NCBI RefSeq assembly: GCF_001305855.1
Contig: NZ_LIXZ01000017.1
Coordinates: 1 to 64,000, forward strand
Source of the DNA: Rossellomorea vietnamensis
GTDB lineage: Bacteria > Bacillota > Bacilli > Bacillales > Bacillaceae_B
DNA: 64,000 nt
Direction: 5' to 3'
Shown here: piece after piece, positions 1 to 7,691 of the stretch
How positions within the stretch are numbered: position 1 is the first letter of the stretch
How the letters are laid out: every line of letters begins with the position of its first letter
Position numbers and translations under genes: made by a program
Notes under the pieces: generated by a model
Databases searched by the model: none
The model's input: the letters and a program-made list of their open reading frames with translations, nothing else
What the model was told of the DNA's origin: nothing

Positions 1-144
1 TTATTAATGATGGTTAAACTGAAACTACTCAAGATTAGTTTGTGGCTTGGAAAAAAGATAAAAATAATTTTCAACTCAGATACTATAAAGTTAAATACAG
101 GAGATGAAATATGCGCAAATAATCCGAGTATATTATTAAGATAA
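1..144 (+). CDS. C-terminal tail of an unidentified gene (partial)
   Basis: Frame 1 is open from the first base to a TAA at 142-144 and encodes the last 47 residues of a protein whose start lies outside the window. The tail is Lys/Ile/Leu-rich and ends in NNPSILLR. I do not recognise it. Being directly upstream of a polysaccharide flippase it may belong to a surface-glycan operon, but that is inference. In AT-rich DNA an open frame of this length could also occur by chance. Confidence 0.4.
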   Translation, partial: LLMMVKLKLLKISLWLGKKIKIIFNSDTIKLNTGDEICANNPSILLR

Positions 145-218
145 TTTTAAATGTCTAATTTGTTAAATATGAGATGTACTTATATTTTATAACTACCTTT
201 TATTAAGGGGATCACAAT

Positions 219-1778
219 ATGAGAACCAAACATTCTATCTTTAACATTACTGCAGGACTAGCAAATCAGCTAATCATCACATCATTAAGCTTCATATCAA
301 GAACCATATTTATCGGTGCATTAGGAATTGAATACTTAGGGGTTCAAGGCCTATTCACTAATATCTTTGCTATGCTTTCTCTTGCTGAAGCCGGAATTGG
401 ATCTAGTATTATTTACAGTTTATATAAACCTGTAGCTGATCATAATATTGCCAGGATAAACGCTTTAATGAGGCTATATAAAAACGCATATCTTGCAATT
501 GCTGTAGTAATTCTGATTCTGGGTCTAGTATTATTTCCATTTCTCCCCCTATTTCTAAAAGATTCTAGTGTAGATCACATCAACATTATTTACTTAATAT
601 TTTTACTGAATACAGTAGCCCCATATTTGTTTCAATATAAGATTTCATTCTTAAATGTTAATCAAAAAAACTATGTTGTTACTTTAATATATTCAGCATC
701 TTCAATCATTACTATGTGCCTGAAAATCGGAATACTTTACTATACTAAAAACTTTATATTATTTCTCATAGTAGAAAGCATCATTACCATAAGTACTTCA
801 ATCATTTTAGCAGGATTAGTGAATAAAAAATATCCGTTCTTAAAAAGTAAGGAAGTAACTAAACTGGACGCTTCAACTAAAAAAGGAATAATAAAAAATA
901 TAAAAGCAATTATCCTGCAGAATGTGGGTGTTTTTTTAGTTTTAAGTACAGATAACATCATTATTTCTTCTTTTGTTGGAATAGCGGCAGTTGGCCTTTA
1001 TTCAAACTATAGTATGTTGATCGAAATATGTCGTAATTTTTCTTATCAAATTTCAAATAATATTCATCATAGTGTAGGAAACTTAGTAGCTACAGAAAGT
1101 AAAGAAAAGATTTATAGTATCTTTAAGGTTTCTTTATTCTCGAATTTTTGGCTGTATTCATTTTCTTCTATTTTTATGTACGTGGTTATTGAGCCATTTA
1201 TTACACTCTGGATAGGAAAAGAATTTCTAATGGGAAAAACAATATTAATTATTTTATTATTGATATTTTTTGAACGAGGAATGAGAAACTCTATTACTAT
1301 GGTTAAGAATACAGCAGGAATTTATCATGAAGATCGCTTTGCGCCTTTAATACAAGCTGCAATAAATTTAGGCACCTCTCTAATTTTAGTAAAGTTTATC
1401 GGGATTACTGGTGTTTTTCTAGGAACTTTGATTAGTGTCATTTCTGTGCCACTATGGCTTACTCCATTGCTAGTATACCGAAAAGTGTTCCAAGTGCCAT
1501 TCTTTAAATATTGGGGGATTTATTTCCTCTATTTTGGAATTGCTTTAATGACGTGCTTTATAACAGAATCTTTTTGTAAGTATGTTATTCCAAATGGGAA
1601 TTTGAATTTTCTATTAAAAGTCACAACTTGTCTTTTGTTACCCAATATTATTTTCTTAGTTTTATTTTTTAGAACACAAGAATTTAGGTACTTGGTAAGT
1701 GTGGGTGGAATCGTTGTTGAGAAATTGTACAAAAGGGTTAAGGTTATAAGCCGACTTAGAAGAGACGCCAGTGTGTGA
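219..1778 (+). CDS. Wzx-like polysaccharide flippase (MOP/MATE superfamily)
   Basis: The 519-aa protein is almost entirely hydrophobic, with about 12-14 predicted membrane segments and short charged loops, the usual size and shape of lipid-linked oligosaccharide flippases (Wzx, PST/MOP superfamily). Such proteins move undecaprenyl-linked sugar units to the outer face of the membrane for capsule, teichoic acid or exopolysaccharide assembly. The ATG is preceded by AAGGGG at about 207-212. No glycosyltransferase is visible in the window, so it is probably the last gene of a glycan cluster lying to the left. Base composition is very AT-rich, as in the following lasso cluster, which fits an accessory island. 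A general MATE-type exporter is a less likely alternative. Confidence 0.8.
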   Translation: MRTKHSIFNITAGLANQLIITSLSFISRTIFIGALGIEYLGVQGLFTNIFAMLSLAEAGIGSSIIYSLYKPVADHNIARINALMRLYKNAYLAIAVVILILGLVLFPFLPLFLKDSSVDHINIIYLIFLLNTVAPYLFQYKISFLNVNQKNYVVTLIYSASSIITMCLKIGILYYTKNFILFLIVESIITISTSIILAGLVNKKYPFLKSKEVTKLDASTKKGIIKNIKAIILQNVGVFLVLSTDNIIISSFVGIAAVGLYSNYSMLIEICRNFSYQISNNIHHSVGNLVATESKEKIYSIFKVSLFSNFWLYSFSSIFMYVVIEPFITLWIGKEFLMGKTILIILLLIFFERGMRNSITMVKNTAGIYHEDRFAPLIQAAINLGTSLILVKFIGITGVFLGTLISVISVPLWLTPLLVYRKVFQVPFFKYWGIYFLYFGIALMTCFITESFCKYVIPNGNLNFLLKVTTCLLLPNIIFLVLFFRTQEFRYLVSVGGIVVEKLYKRVKVISRLRRDASV

Positions 1779-2047
1779 AAGAGTTTATCATTGCTGATCC
1801 TATATAAAGTACTTTAATTAATGCTTCCTTTCGATGGATATCAACTTGCCATTCTACTTTCTAAGGCCTGTTTAAAAGTAAATTGTTCCTTTTTTACAAA
1901 CGGATCATATTTCTATTGCGTTCTTAATATAATTGTTGTATCGTTCTTTATATAGTACGAAATATCTAATTGTAGAATCTTTTTTTAGAGAATACGAAAG
2001 AAAATGTTCTTTATTTTGAACAACATTAAAACTGGGGGCAATCTAAT
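1779..2047 (+). promoter_or_regulatory. Promoter/leader region of the lasso cluster with a TGTTC-N8-GAACA palindrome
   Basis: This 269-base gap holds no gene. Its notable element is the 18-bp palindrome TGTTC-N8-GAACA at 2005-2022, 26 bases before the start of the vanZ-like gene. The same half-sites with the same 8-base spacing recur at 10240-10257 before the second cluster. The ribosome binding site of the next gene is the GGGGG at 2034-2038. No -10/-35 pair stands out. I infer an operator for a dimeric regulator; no regulator gene is visible in the window. Confidence 0.5.
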
Positions 2048-2497
2048 ATGAAAAAAACACTGTTACAGATTTCTCTTCTTCTTATTACAGTCTGTTATTG
2101 CTCAATCATATGGTTGCAATCAAGTCACTTCAATCCAGAGAGTGCCTCGGCGCTTATCAATACACTAAGTCCATCACTTGCATTAATATTAGGAATTGGT
2201 TTTGAACTATTTCACTTCGTCGAATTTGGATTATTGTATCTATTGATCATTCTATTCCTCCTTACGTTTGGGTACCTGACCAAGAAAAAAGAGTTGATTG
2301 CTATCTTTTTTTCTGCCTCCTATTCACTGATTGATGAAATCCATCAATATTATGTTCCTTTTCGCTCTTTTTCTATTGGAGATATTATAAAGGACTTTAT
2401 TGGGATTATTATAATTGGGTACTGGGTAAGAAAAGAGTTGAATACCAAGAGTCATTCTCGAATAAAGAATTTATTACATAAAGTGGTTGCAGAGTAA
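2048..2497 (+). CDS. VanZ-family membrane protein
   Basis: The 149-aa protein has four hydrophobic segments and the VanZ-family pattern: a His/Glu pair in a membrane segment (FHFVEFG, about residue 60) and the conserved DEIHQYYVPFRSFSIGD stretch near residue 97-113. VanZ gives low-level teicoplanin resistance by an unknown mechanism; most relatives are uncharacterised. It lies 71 bases upstream of the lasso cyclase in the same direction and behind the putative operator, so it may be the first gene of the lasso operon, with a possible role in self-protection. That role is inference only. The family call is firm. Confidence 0.8.
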   Translation: MKKTLLQISLLLITVCYCSIIWLQSSHFNPESASALINTLSPSLALILGIGFELFHFVEFGLLYLLIILFLLTFGYLTKKKELIAIFFSASYSLIDEIHQYYVPFRSFSIGDIIKDFIGIIIIGYWVRKELNTKSHSRIKNLLHKVVAE

Positions 2498-2568
2498 TGT
2501 AAGTAAAAAGATGGTTGAAGTGAAGTCGGGCGTTCTTTATTAAGAATATCAAGAGGGAGGGAAATTCA

Positions 2569-4509
2569 TTGAGTGCTATAGCAGGTATCTTCAACCAAAA
2601 TAAGGAACCGGTACGAATACAAGACATAAACATGATGATGGGAACATTTGAAAAGTTTCCTGCTAATGATATTCAATTTTGGAGTAAAGATCAAGTATTT
2701 CTTGGGTGTCATGCGCAGTGGATTACTCCTGAGTCAGTTAATGAAGCTAATCCTTACTATGATTATGATCGAGGATTAACCATCACTTCCGATGCTATTA
2801 TTGATAACCGTAATGAACTATTGGATAAGCTTCAAATATGTAAATCAATCAGAGATATTACGACAGATAATCAAATAATTTTATTATGCTACGAAAAATG
2901 GGGAGACGATTGTCCCAAGCATTTATTAGGTGATTTTGCTTTTATGATTTGGGATGGCCGAAATCATAAAATGTTTGGAGCCCGTGATTTTTCAGGAAGC
3001 AGGACATTATATTTTAACCAATCTGATCACAGATTCTCTTTTAGTACAACAATTGAAGGGCTACTTGCTTTACCGGGGATTAAAAAAGAATTAAATGAAC
3101 AATGGTTGGCGGAATATATTGCGATCACCGGTTTAGTTGATACAGCTAATATGAATTTATCAATTATTAAGGGAATCGAGCAGCTCCCTCCTTCACACAG
3201 CATCACTATTAAGGATGGAAAAGTTACACTAAAACAATTTTGCATTATAAAACCAGGAAAAGAATTAAAACTAAAATCAAATCAGGAATATGTGGAAGCA
3301 TTCCAAGCTCTATTTTCTGAATCCGTACGCTGCAGATTACGTACTTATAAAAACGTTGGAGCACAACTGAGTGGAGGATTAGATTCAGGAGCTATTGTTG
3401 GTTTTGCTGGGAAGATTCTAAAGAATGAAAATAAAACCTTACATACGTTTAGTTATGTTCCAACAAAAGATTTTGAGGATTTCACCCCGAAAAACATTAT
3501 GCCAGATGAAAGTCCTCTTATAAAGAAAACGGTGGACTATGTAAGAGGTATAGAGGCTCACTATTTGGATTTTGAAGGAAAAAATTCTTTTAATGAAATA
3601 GATGACCTACTAGATATTATAGAAATGCCATATAAGTACTTTGAAAATTCCTTTTGGTTGAAAGGAATGTTTGAAAAGGCAAGTGAAAAAAATGTTGGCG
3701 TGTTACTAAATGGTGGCAGAGGGAATTTGTCCATTTCCTGGGGATCAGCTCTACCTCATTACGCTGATCTTCTCAAGCGAATGAAGTGGATTCGCTTAGT
3801 GAAAGAGTTAAACAAATATAGCCGTAACAAAGGAGGGAGTAGGTTTAGGTTAATTAAACCTATAAGTAAATTGGCTTTCCCAGCTTTTAATAACCTCTCT
3901 AAGTCAAATCAAGGATATTTCATACCTAACATGATTAACAAAGATTTTGCAGCTAGATTATCTGTATTTGAGAACCTAAAAAAATACGGAATAGAAGATT
4001 TTGGGTGGGTTTCATCCACTAATGTATATGATAATCGTAAATCTCATTTCGAGGAGATTTTCCACTGGAATGCAAGTAATACTCTAGCAACCAAATTATC
4101 CCTTCGCTATGGTTTGTGGAAGCGTGATCCTACAAATGATTTAAGGATCATAAGGTTTTGCTTATCTTTACCTGAGGAACAGTATGTTCAGGATGGAATG
4201 GATCGAGCCTTAATAAGGAGGGCCACTAAACATTATTTACCGGATGAAGTTAGGCTTAATCAAAAAGTTAGGGGGGTCCAGGGGGCGGACTGGCTTCATA
4301 GAATGAACTCTTCATGGAATACTTTTAACGGAGAAATTCAAAAACTTAACAAAAACAAAAAATTTTTATCTTTAGTGGACCAAGAAGTAATAGAAGACGC
4401 TTCTAAGAGAATTAAAAAGGATCTACATCCCGAAGATGCTGGAGATCCAAATTATAAAGTACTAATGATTAGTTTAATTTTGAATCGTTATATTCAAAAA
4501 TTTAATTGA
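2569..4509 (+). CDS. Lasso peptide cyclase (asparagine-synthetase-like, C protein)
   Basis: The 646-aa protein belongs to the asparagine synthetase B family. The N-terminal half (about 1-200) is a class-II amidotransferase fold, but it starts MSAIAGIF. The nucleophilic Cys expected at position 2 of a true AsnB is missing, so glutamine cannot be hydrolysed. The C-terminal half carries the ATP-binding PP-loop SGGLDS at about 268-273. In lasso clusters this enzyme adenylates an Asp/Glu side chain of the precursor and joins it to the new N-terminus as an isopeptide. The start is TTG at 2569, with a strong AGGGAGGG 8 bases upstream. The next gene is the precursor. The dead glutaminase site and the neighbours (kinase, PqqD-like, Cys/His peptidase) favour cyclase over asparagine synthesis. 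Confidence 0.93.
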   Translation: MSAIAGIFNQNKEPVRIQDINMMMGTFEKFPANDIQFWSKDQVFLGCHAQWITPESVNEANPYYDYDRGLTITSDAIIDNRNELLDKLQICKSIRDITTDNQIILLCYEKWGDDCPKHLLGDFAFMIWDGRNHKMFGARDFSGSRTLYFNQSDHRFSFSTTIEGLLALPGIKKELNEQWLAEYIAITGLVDTANMNLSIIKGIEQLPPSHSITIKDGKVTLKQFCIIKPGKELKLKSNQEYVEAFQALFSESVRCRLRTYKNVGAQLSGGLDSGAIVGFAGKILKNENKTLHTFSYVPTKDFEDFTPKNIMPDESPLIKKTVDYVRGIEAHYLDFEGKNSFNEIDDLLDIIEMPYKYFENSFWLKGMFEKASEKNVGVLLNGGRGNLSISWGSALPHYADLLKRMKWIRLVKELNKYSRNKGGSRFRLIKPISKLAFPAFNNLSKSNQGYFIPNMINKDFAARLSVFENLKKYGIEDFGWVSSTNVYDNRKSHFEEIFHWNASNTLATKLSLRYGLWKRDPTNDLRIIRFCLSLPEEQYVQDGMDRALIRRATKHYLPDEVRLNQKVRGVQGADWLHRMNSSWNTFNGEIQKLNKNKKFLSLVDQEVIEDASKRIKKDLHPEDAGDPNYKVLMISLILNRYIQKFN

Positions 4510-4523
4510 AGGGAGGTGACACT

Positions 4524-4679
4524 ATGAAAAAAGTTTGGAACAAGCCAACAATTGAAGCTCTAGACATTAAAATGACAATGGCATCTACCGTATGGGGACC
4601 ATATACTGATGAAGCTTACGTACCTGGTGAAGACGTAGATAAAGATGATCCAAAAACATGGGACCGCTTTACGAGCTGA
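4524..4679 (+). CDS. Lasso peptide precursor (paeninodin-like), A protein
   Basis: This 51-codon ORF starts with ATG behind a very strong GGGAGGTGA (4511-4519), 14 bases after the cyclase stop. The leader MKKVWNKPTIEALDIKMTM has the W-x-x-P-x-I form of the YxxPxL motif recognised by lasso B1 proteins, and a Thr at residue 18. The following acidic, aromatic segment begins ASTVWGPYTDE and ends RFTS, with a C-terminal Ser as in kinase-modified paeninodin-type lassos. If Thr18 is the usual -2 Thr, the core starts at Ala20 and the first acidic residue is Asp at ring position 10, outside the usual 7-9. Cutting one residue later gives Ser1-Asp9. It is followed by a terminator, normal for a highly expressed precursor. 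Confidence 0.92.
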   Translation: MKKVWNKPTIEALDIKMTMASTVWGPYTDEAYVPGEDVDKDDPKTWDRFTS

Positions 4680-4760
4680 TTTAACAATATGAATTTAGTC
4701 TAAGCATTTGCAATCCAATACTTGCTTAGTGAAAGTCCTTGTTAGGATATTTGTATTAAC

Positions 4761-4800
4761 AAAAGCCCCTATTTACCTTATGAATCTAATAGGGGCTTTT
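4761..4800 (+). terminator. Terminator/attenuator after the lasso precursor
   Basis: A perfect 13-bp stem (AAAAGCCCCTATT at 4761-4773 with its complement at 4788-4800) encloses a 14-base loop and ends in TTTT. It separates the precursor from the kinase gene. Partial termination here would give far more precursor mRNA than enzyme mRNA. Confidence 0.85.
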
Positions 4801-4818
4801 AACTAAGGAGTGAAAAAT

Positions 4819-5751
4819 TTGTCAATTACCAAGAAAAAATTTGCCTATAAAGCTTTTGGCTTAACTCTTCTTAGTGACATATTAATGCCTGAATTAATTC
4901 CTGCTCTTGAAGATCAAACAAGGGTAGACATAACTGTAAATATTTCTAATGGCTTTCCCTTAAATTCGCCTTTAGTAAACACACCATTTAAACATATTGT
5001 CGAAGGTGATGAAGTTATATTTTATATTCCTGAAGTTGGAAGTTTTTCCGTAGTACAGGATAAAAAGATTATTGTTAATCAAATAAATGACAGAGTAGAT
5101 CAGGGCTTAGTTCGTTTGTACATTCTAGGAACTTGCATGGGTATTATTTTACTTAAGAATAATATTTTACCTTTACACGGAAGCGCTATTGTAATTGGTG
5201 ATAAAGCTTATGCTTTTATAGGAGATTCTGGAATGGGTAAGTCTACTTTAGCATCTGCATTTGTTAAAAAGGGTTATCCAATATTAACTGATGATATTAT
5301 ACCAATCTCTCATTCTAGAGAAAAAGGGTATTGTATTATTCCTTCCTATCCTCACCAAAAACTGTGGCTTCAAAGCCTAGATAATCTTGGTATGAGTAGA
5401 GAACATTACCATTCTATATATGGAAGAGAGGACAAATACAGCATCCCAGTCAAGGATCACTTTATTACTCAACCTGTGAGAGTTGCAGGTATTTTTGTCC
5501 TAGGAAAAACTTCTGAATTCCAACCTATAATGTCTGAATTCACAAAGCTTGAAGGTCTTCACGCACTTTATTTACAAACATATAGAAATTTTCTGATATC
5601 TAGATTTGGTTTACTCGATTGGCATCTGACTTTAACTGCAAACATGATCAATGAAATACCGCTATATAAACTAGAAAGACCCTGTTCAGGTTTTAGTATT
5701 AAGCAATTGGTATCAATAATATTAAATAAAGTAAGAGTGGAGATGGAGTAA
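4819..5751 (+). CDS. HPr-kinase-like lasso peptide kinase (PadeK/ThcoK type)
   Basis: The protein carries an HPr kinase/phosphorylase-type P-loop GDSGMGKST at about residues 135-143, preceded by PLHGSA, and the acidic pair LTDD at about 156-159. In paeninodin-type clusters the homologous kinase phosphorylates the side chain of the C-terminal Ser of the precursor; the precursor here does end in Ser. Start choice: a GTG at 4810 overlaps the AAGGAG, so the TTG at 4819, 8 bases after it, is better and gives 310 aa. The stop overlaps the start of the PqqD-like gene by one base. A bona fide HPr kinase is unlikely: the context is lasso-specific and the usual HprK N-terminal domain is not apparent. 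Confidence 0.85.
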   Translation: MSITKKKFAYKAFGLTLLSDILMPELIPALEDQTRVDITVNISNGFPLNSPLVNTPFKHIVEGDEVIFYIPEVGSFSVVQDKKIIVNQINDRVDQGLVRLYILGTCMGIILLKNNILPLHGSAIVIGDKAYAFIGDSGMGKSTLASAFVKKGYPILTDDIIPISHSREKGYCIIPSYPHQKLWLQSLDNLGMSREHYHSIYGREDKYSIPVKDHFITQPVRVAGIFVLGKTSEFQPIMSEFTKLEGLHALYLQTYRNFLISRFGLLDWHLTLTANMINEIPLYKLERPCSGFSIKQLVSIILNKVRVEME

Positions 5752-6050
5752 TGATTAGAAATCAAGAATCTATGATTCTCTGTTGTAGAGTATCCATTCA
5801 TGGAGAAAGTATTGAAAGTAACATGGGCGGAGAAAGAGTATTGTTAAATGTGGAAAATGGAAAGTACTATAACTTGGGCGAAGTAGGGGGTGTAATTTGG
5901 GATTGTTTAAAGTCATCTAAGACAATTGAACAGACCATTAGTATACTACTCGATGAATATGATGTGGAGCCATCAGTCTGTGAAGAAAATGTCCTTACAT
6001 TTCTTCATAGTTTGGAAGAAGAAAATCTGATAGCAGTCAATAATGATTAA
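5751..6050 (+). CDS. PqqD-like lasso leader-binding protein (B1, RRE)
   Basis: The 99-aa protein has the PqqD-like RiPP recognition element fold: N-terminal beta strands (GGERVLLNVENGKYYNLGEVGGVIWDCL) followed by helices. The YYNLG...G..IW.CL pattern is typical of B1 proteins of split lasso B systems. It binds the precursor leader and delivers it to the peptidase and cyclase. The ATG overlaps the kinase stop (TAATG), so translation is coupled. The peptidase starts 12 bases downstream. No catalytic residues are expected. Confidence 0.88.
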   Translation: MIRNQESMILCCRVSIHGESIESNMGGERVLLNVENGKYYNLGEVGGVIWDCLKSSKTIEQTISILLDEYDVEPSVCEENVLTFLHSLEEENLIAVNND

Positions 6051-6062
6051 GGGTTTAGAAAG

Positions 6063-6536
6063 ATGAATTGGGAACGAATACTAAGAAGGATTTCCATATT
6101 TAGTTTGCAAAACACTCATACAAAGAAACTTTATGTAGAAGCTTACTTATTTCTAGGATTGGCTAGATTCTTAAAGCTCATTCCTTTTTCTAAAGTTGTT
6201 GAGTACATGGAACTAAAACCAGGAATAGCCAATTTGAAAGGGAATCAGAAGGATATTATAGAAATAGCACAGACGATAGATATTGTAAGTAAGTATACAT
6301 TTTGGGAAAGTCAGTGTTTAGTGAAGGCACTAGCCGCCATGAAAATGTTGGAAAGGCGTAGAGTGGGAAGTACCCTCTATTTGGGAACATCTAAAGATCA
6401 ACATGGGAAATTGATTGCACATGCCTGGCTTGAAAGTAAGAATATTTATGTTACTGGTGCAGAAGGGAAAGAAAGCTTCTCAGTAGTTGGTCAATTCGCA
6501 AAAAATGTTAAGGGTGAATTAAATGTCAAACATTAA
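6063..6536 (+). CDS. Lasso leader peptidase (transglutaminase-like, B2)
   Basis: The 157-aa protein matches lasso B2 proteases. The N-terminal half is helical, and the C-terminal half is a transglutaminase-like domain with the probable nucleophile Cys85 in SQCLVKALAA and His120 in AHAWLE. The third catalytic acid is not clear by eye. It removes the leader from the precursor, guided by the PqqD-like partner, and frees the N-terminal amine for cyclisation. It ends 14 bases inside the following nucleotidyltransferase gene. An N-terminal RRE domain is absent, consistent with the separate B1 gene just upstream. Confidence 0.9.
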   Translation: MNWERILRRISIFSLQNTHTKKLYVEAYLFLGLARFLKLIPFSKVVEYMELKPGIANLKGNQKDIIEIAQTIDIVSKYTFWESQCLVKALAAMKMLERRRVGSTLYLGTSKDQHGKLIAHAWLESKNIYVTGAEGKESFSVVGQFAKNVKGELNVKH

Positions 6537-7680
6537 CACTCCATGCTCTTTGCCTAAGGAATTAAAATTAATACTAAACATTCTTAATGGCAGTAAGCCT
6601 TCCCAAACGTTAAACCAGGAAATGGATTGGGACTTGTTTCTGCAGTTAATTGTGCACCATCGGCTATATCCAGTCTTATACCCGCTGATTAAGCATAATA
6701 ACAACCTTCCAGAGCAAATAAAAGTTATGGTCAGGAAATATTACCAACATAACACATTACAGATGCTTCACTTGTGTCTTGAGATGAACATACTAAGTCA
6801 AATCTGTGGGAATCAGGATATTAAACTATTAATTCTGAAGGGGCCACTACTTGCAGAGGATCTTTATGGGGATCTATCTTTAAGGACATGTGGAGACATA
6901 GATGTAATGGTTCCAATTAATGACCTAGATCGTATGGAAAAAGTTCTTAAAAGTGAAGGTTATGTTAAGGATGATTATATTAAGACTGTTTTAGGTGATT
7001 GGAAATGGAGGCATCACCATGTTTCCTATTTTCATCAAACAAAAGGGATTAAAGTTGAAGTACATTGGAGGCTGAACCCTGGACCCAGCAGCGAGCCTTC
7101 TTTTGAACAATTATGGGATAGAAAAAGAGTTTACAATTCTGGTATGCACACTACTTATTTTTTGGGTAAAGAAGATCTCTTTTTCTTTCTCGTTACTCAT
7201 GGAGGACGACATGGTTGGTCAAGATTACGTTGGTTAATGGACATTCATCAGTTATTGAAACAAGAAATGGACTGGGAAGCTATCAGACTCTTATTATCAC
7301 GTTATCATTATAATCATGTTGGGGGTCAAGCGATTCAGTTATCATCAATGCTTTTTAATTCACCCATCCCTTATGAGTTCAAAACCGAAGTACAAAAGAA
7401 TAAGTCAAGAAAGCTAGTTAATCAAACAACCTTCTACTTGGAAAAGATGGTATGCCTACATAGTAAAAAAGTCCCAGAGGAGGTAACCAGACACCATCAA
7501 CGATACTTGTTTAACATGATGTCTCTTAAGTATAGAATCTTATTTATATTGAGCTTTCTGCATCCTTATCCTGAAGACGCTGAATTAGTTCCGTTGCCAA
7601 AGAAACTACATTTTCTTTATTTTCCCTTACGACCAATTATCTGGGCATGGAAAAAGTTAAGTAAACCTGCAATAACATAG
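6523..7680 (+). CDS. Nucleotidyltransferase of the lasso cluster (NTP_transf_5-like)
   Basis: The 385-aa protein has the nucleotidyltransferase signature LKGPLLAEDLYG...CGDIDVMV, with the metal-binding D-x-D at Asp125/Asp127, as in the PF14907-type family common in lasso and other peptide-modification clusters of Firmicutes. Its substrate is not known; transfer of a nucleotide to the phosphorylated peptide is an attractive but unproven idea. The ATG at 6523 follows AGGGTGAA and overlaps the B2 gene by 14 bases, so it is co-translated. A shorter relative lies at 13998-15101 in the second cluster, so this enzyme is shared between the two systems even though the cyclase is not. Confidence 0.8.
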   Translation: MSNINTPCSLPKELKLILNILNGSKPSQTLNQEMDWDLFLQLIVHHRLYPVLYPLIKHNNNLPEQIKVMVRKYYQHNTLQMLHLCLEMNILSQICGNQDIKLLILKGPLLAEDLYGDLSLRTCGDIDVMVPINDLDRMEKVLKSEGYVKDDYIKTVLGDWKWRHHHVSYFHQTKGIKVEVHWRLNPGPSSEPSFEQLWDRKRVYNSGMHTTYFLGKEDLFFFLVTHGGRHGWSRLRWLMDIHQLLKQEMDWEAIRLLLSRYHYNHVGGQAIQLSSMLFNSPIPYEFKTEVQKNKSRKLVNQTTFYLEKMVCLHSKKVPEEVTRHHQRYLFNMMSLKYRILFILSFLHPYPEDAELVPLPKKLHFLYFPLRPIIWAWKKLSKPAIT

Positions 7681-7691
7681 GAGTGTTACTG

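Noticed and set aside
2569..4509. Asparagine synthetase (asnB) for amino-acid metabolism
   Set aside because: The glutaminase Cys2 is missing and the gene is embedded among lasso precursor, B1 and B2 genes, so it is the lasso cyclase.
4819..5751. Housekeeping HPr kinase/phosphorylase (hprK)
   Set aside because: The usual HprK N-terminal domain is not apparent, the gene sits in a lasso operon, and the precursor ends in Ser as in kinase-modified lassos.
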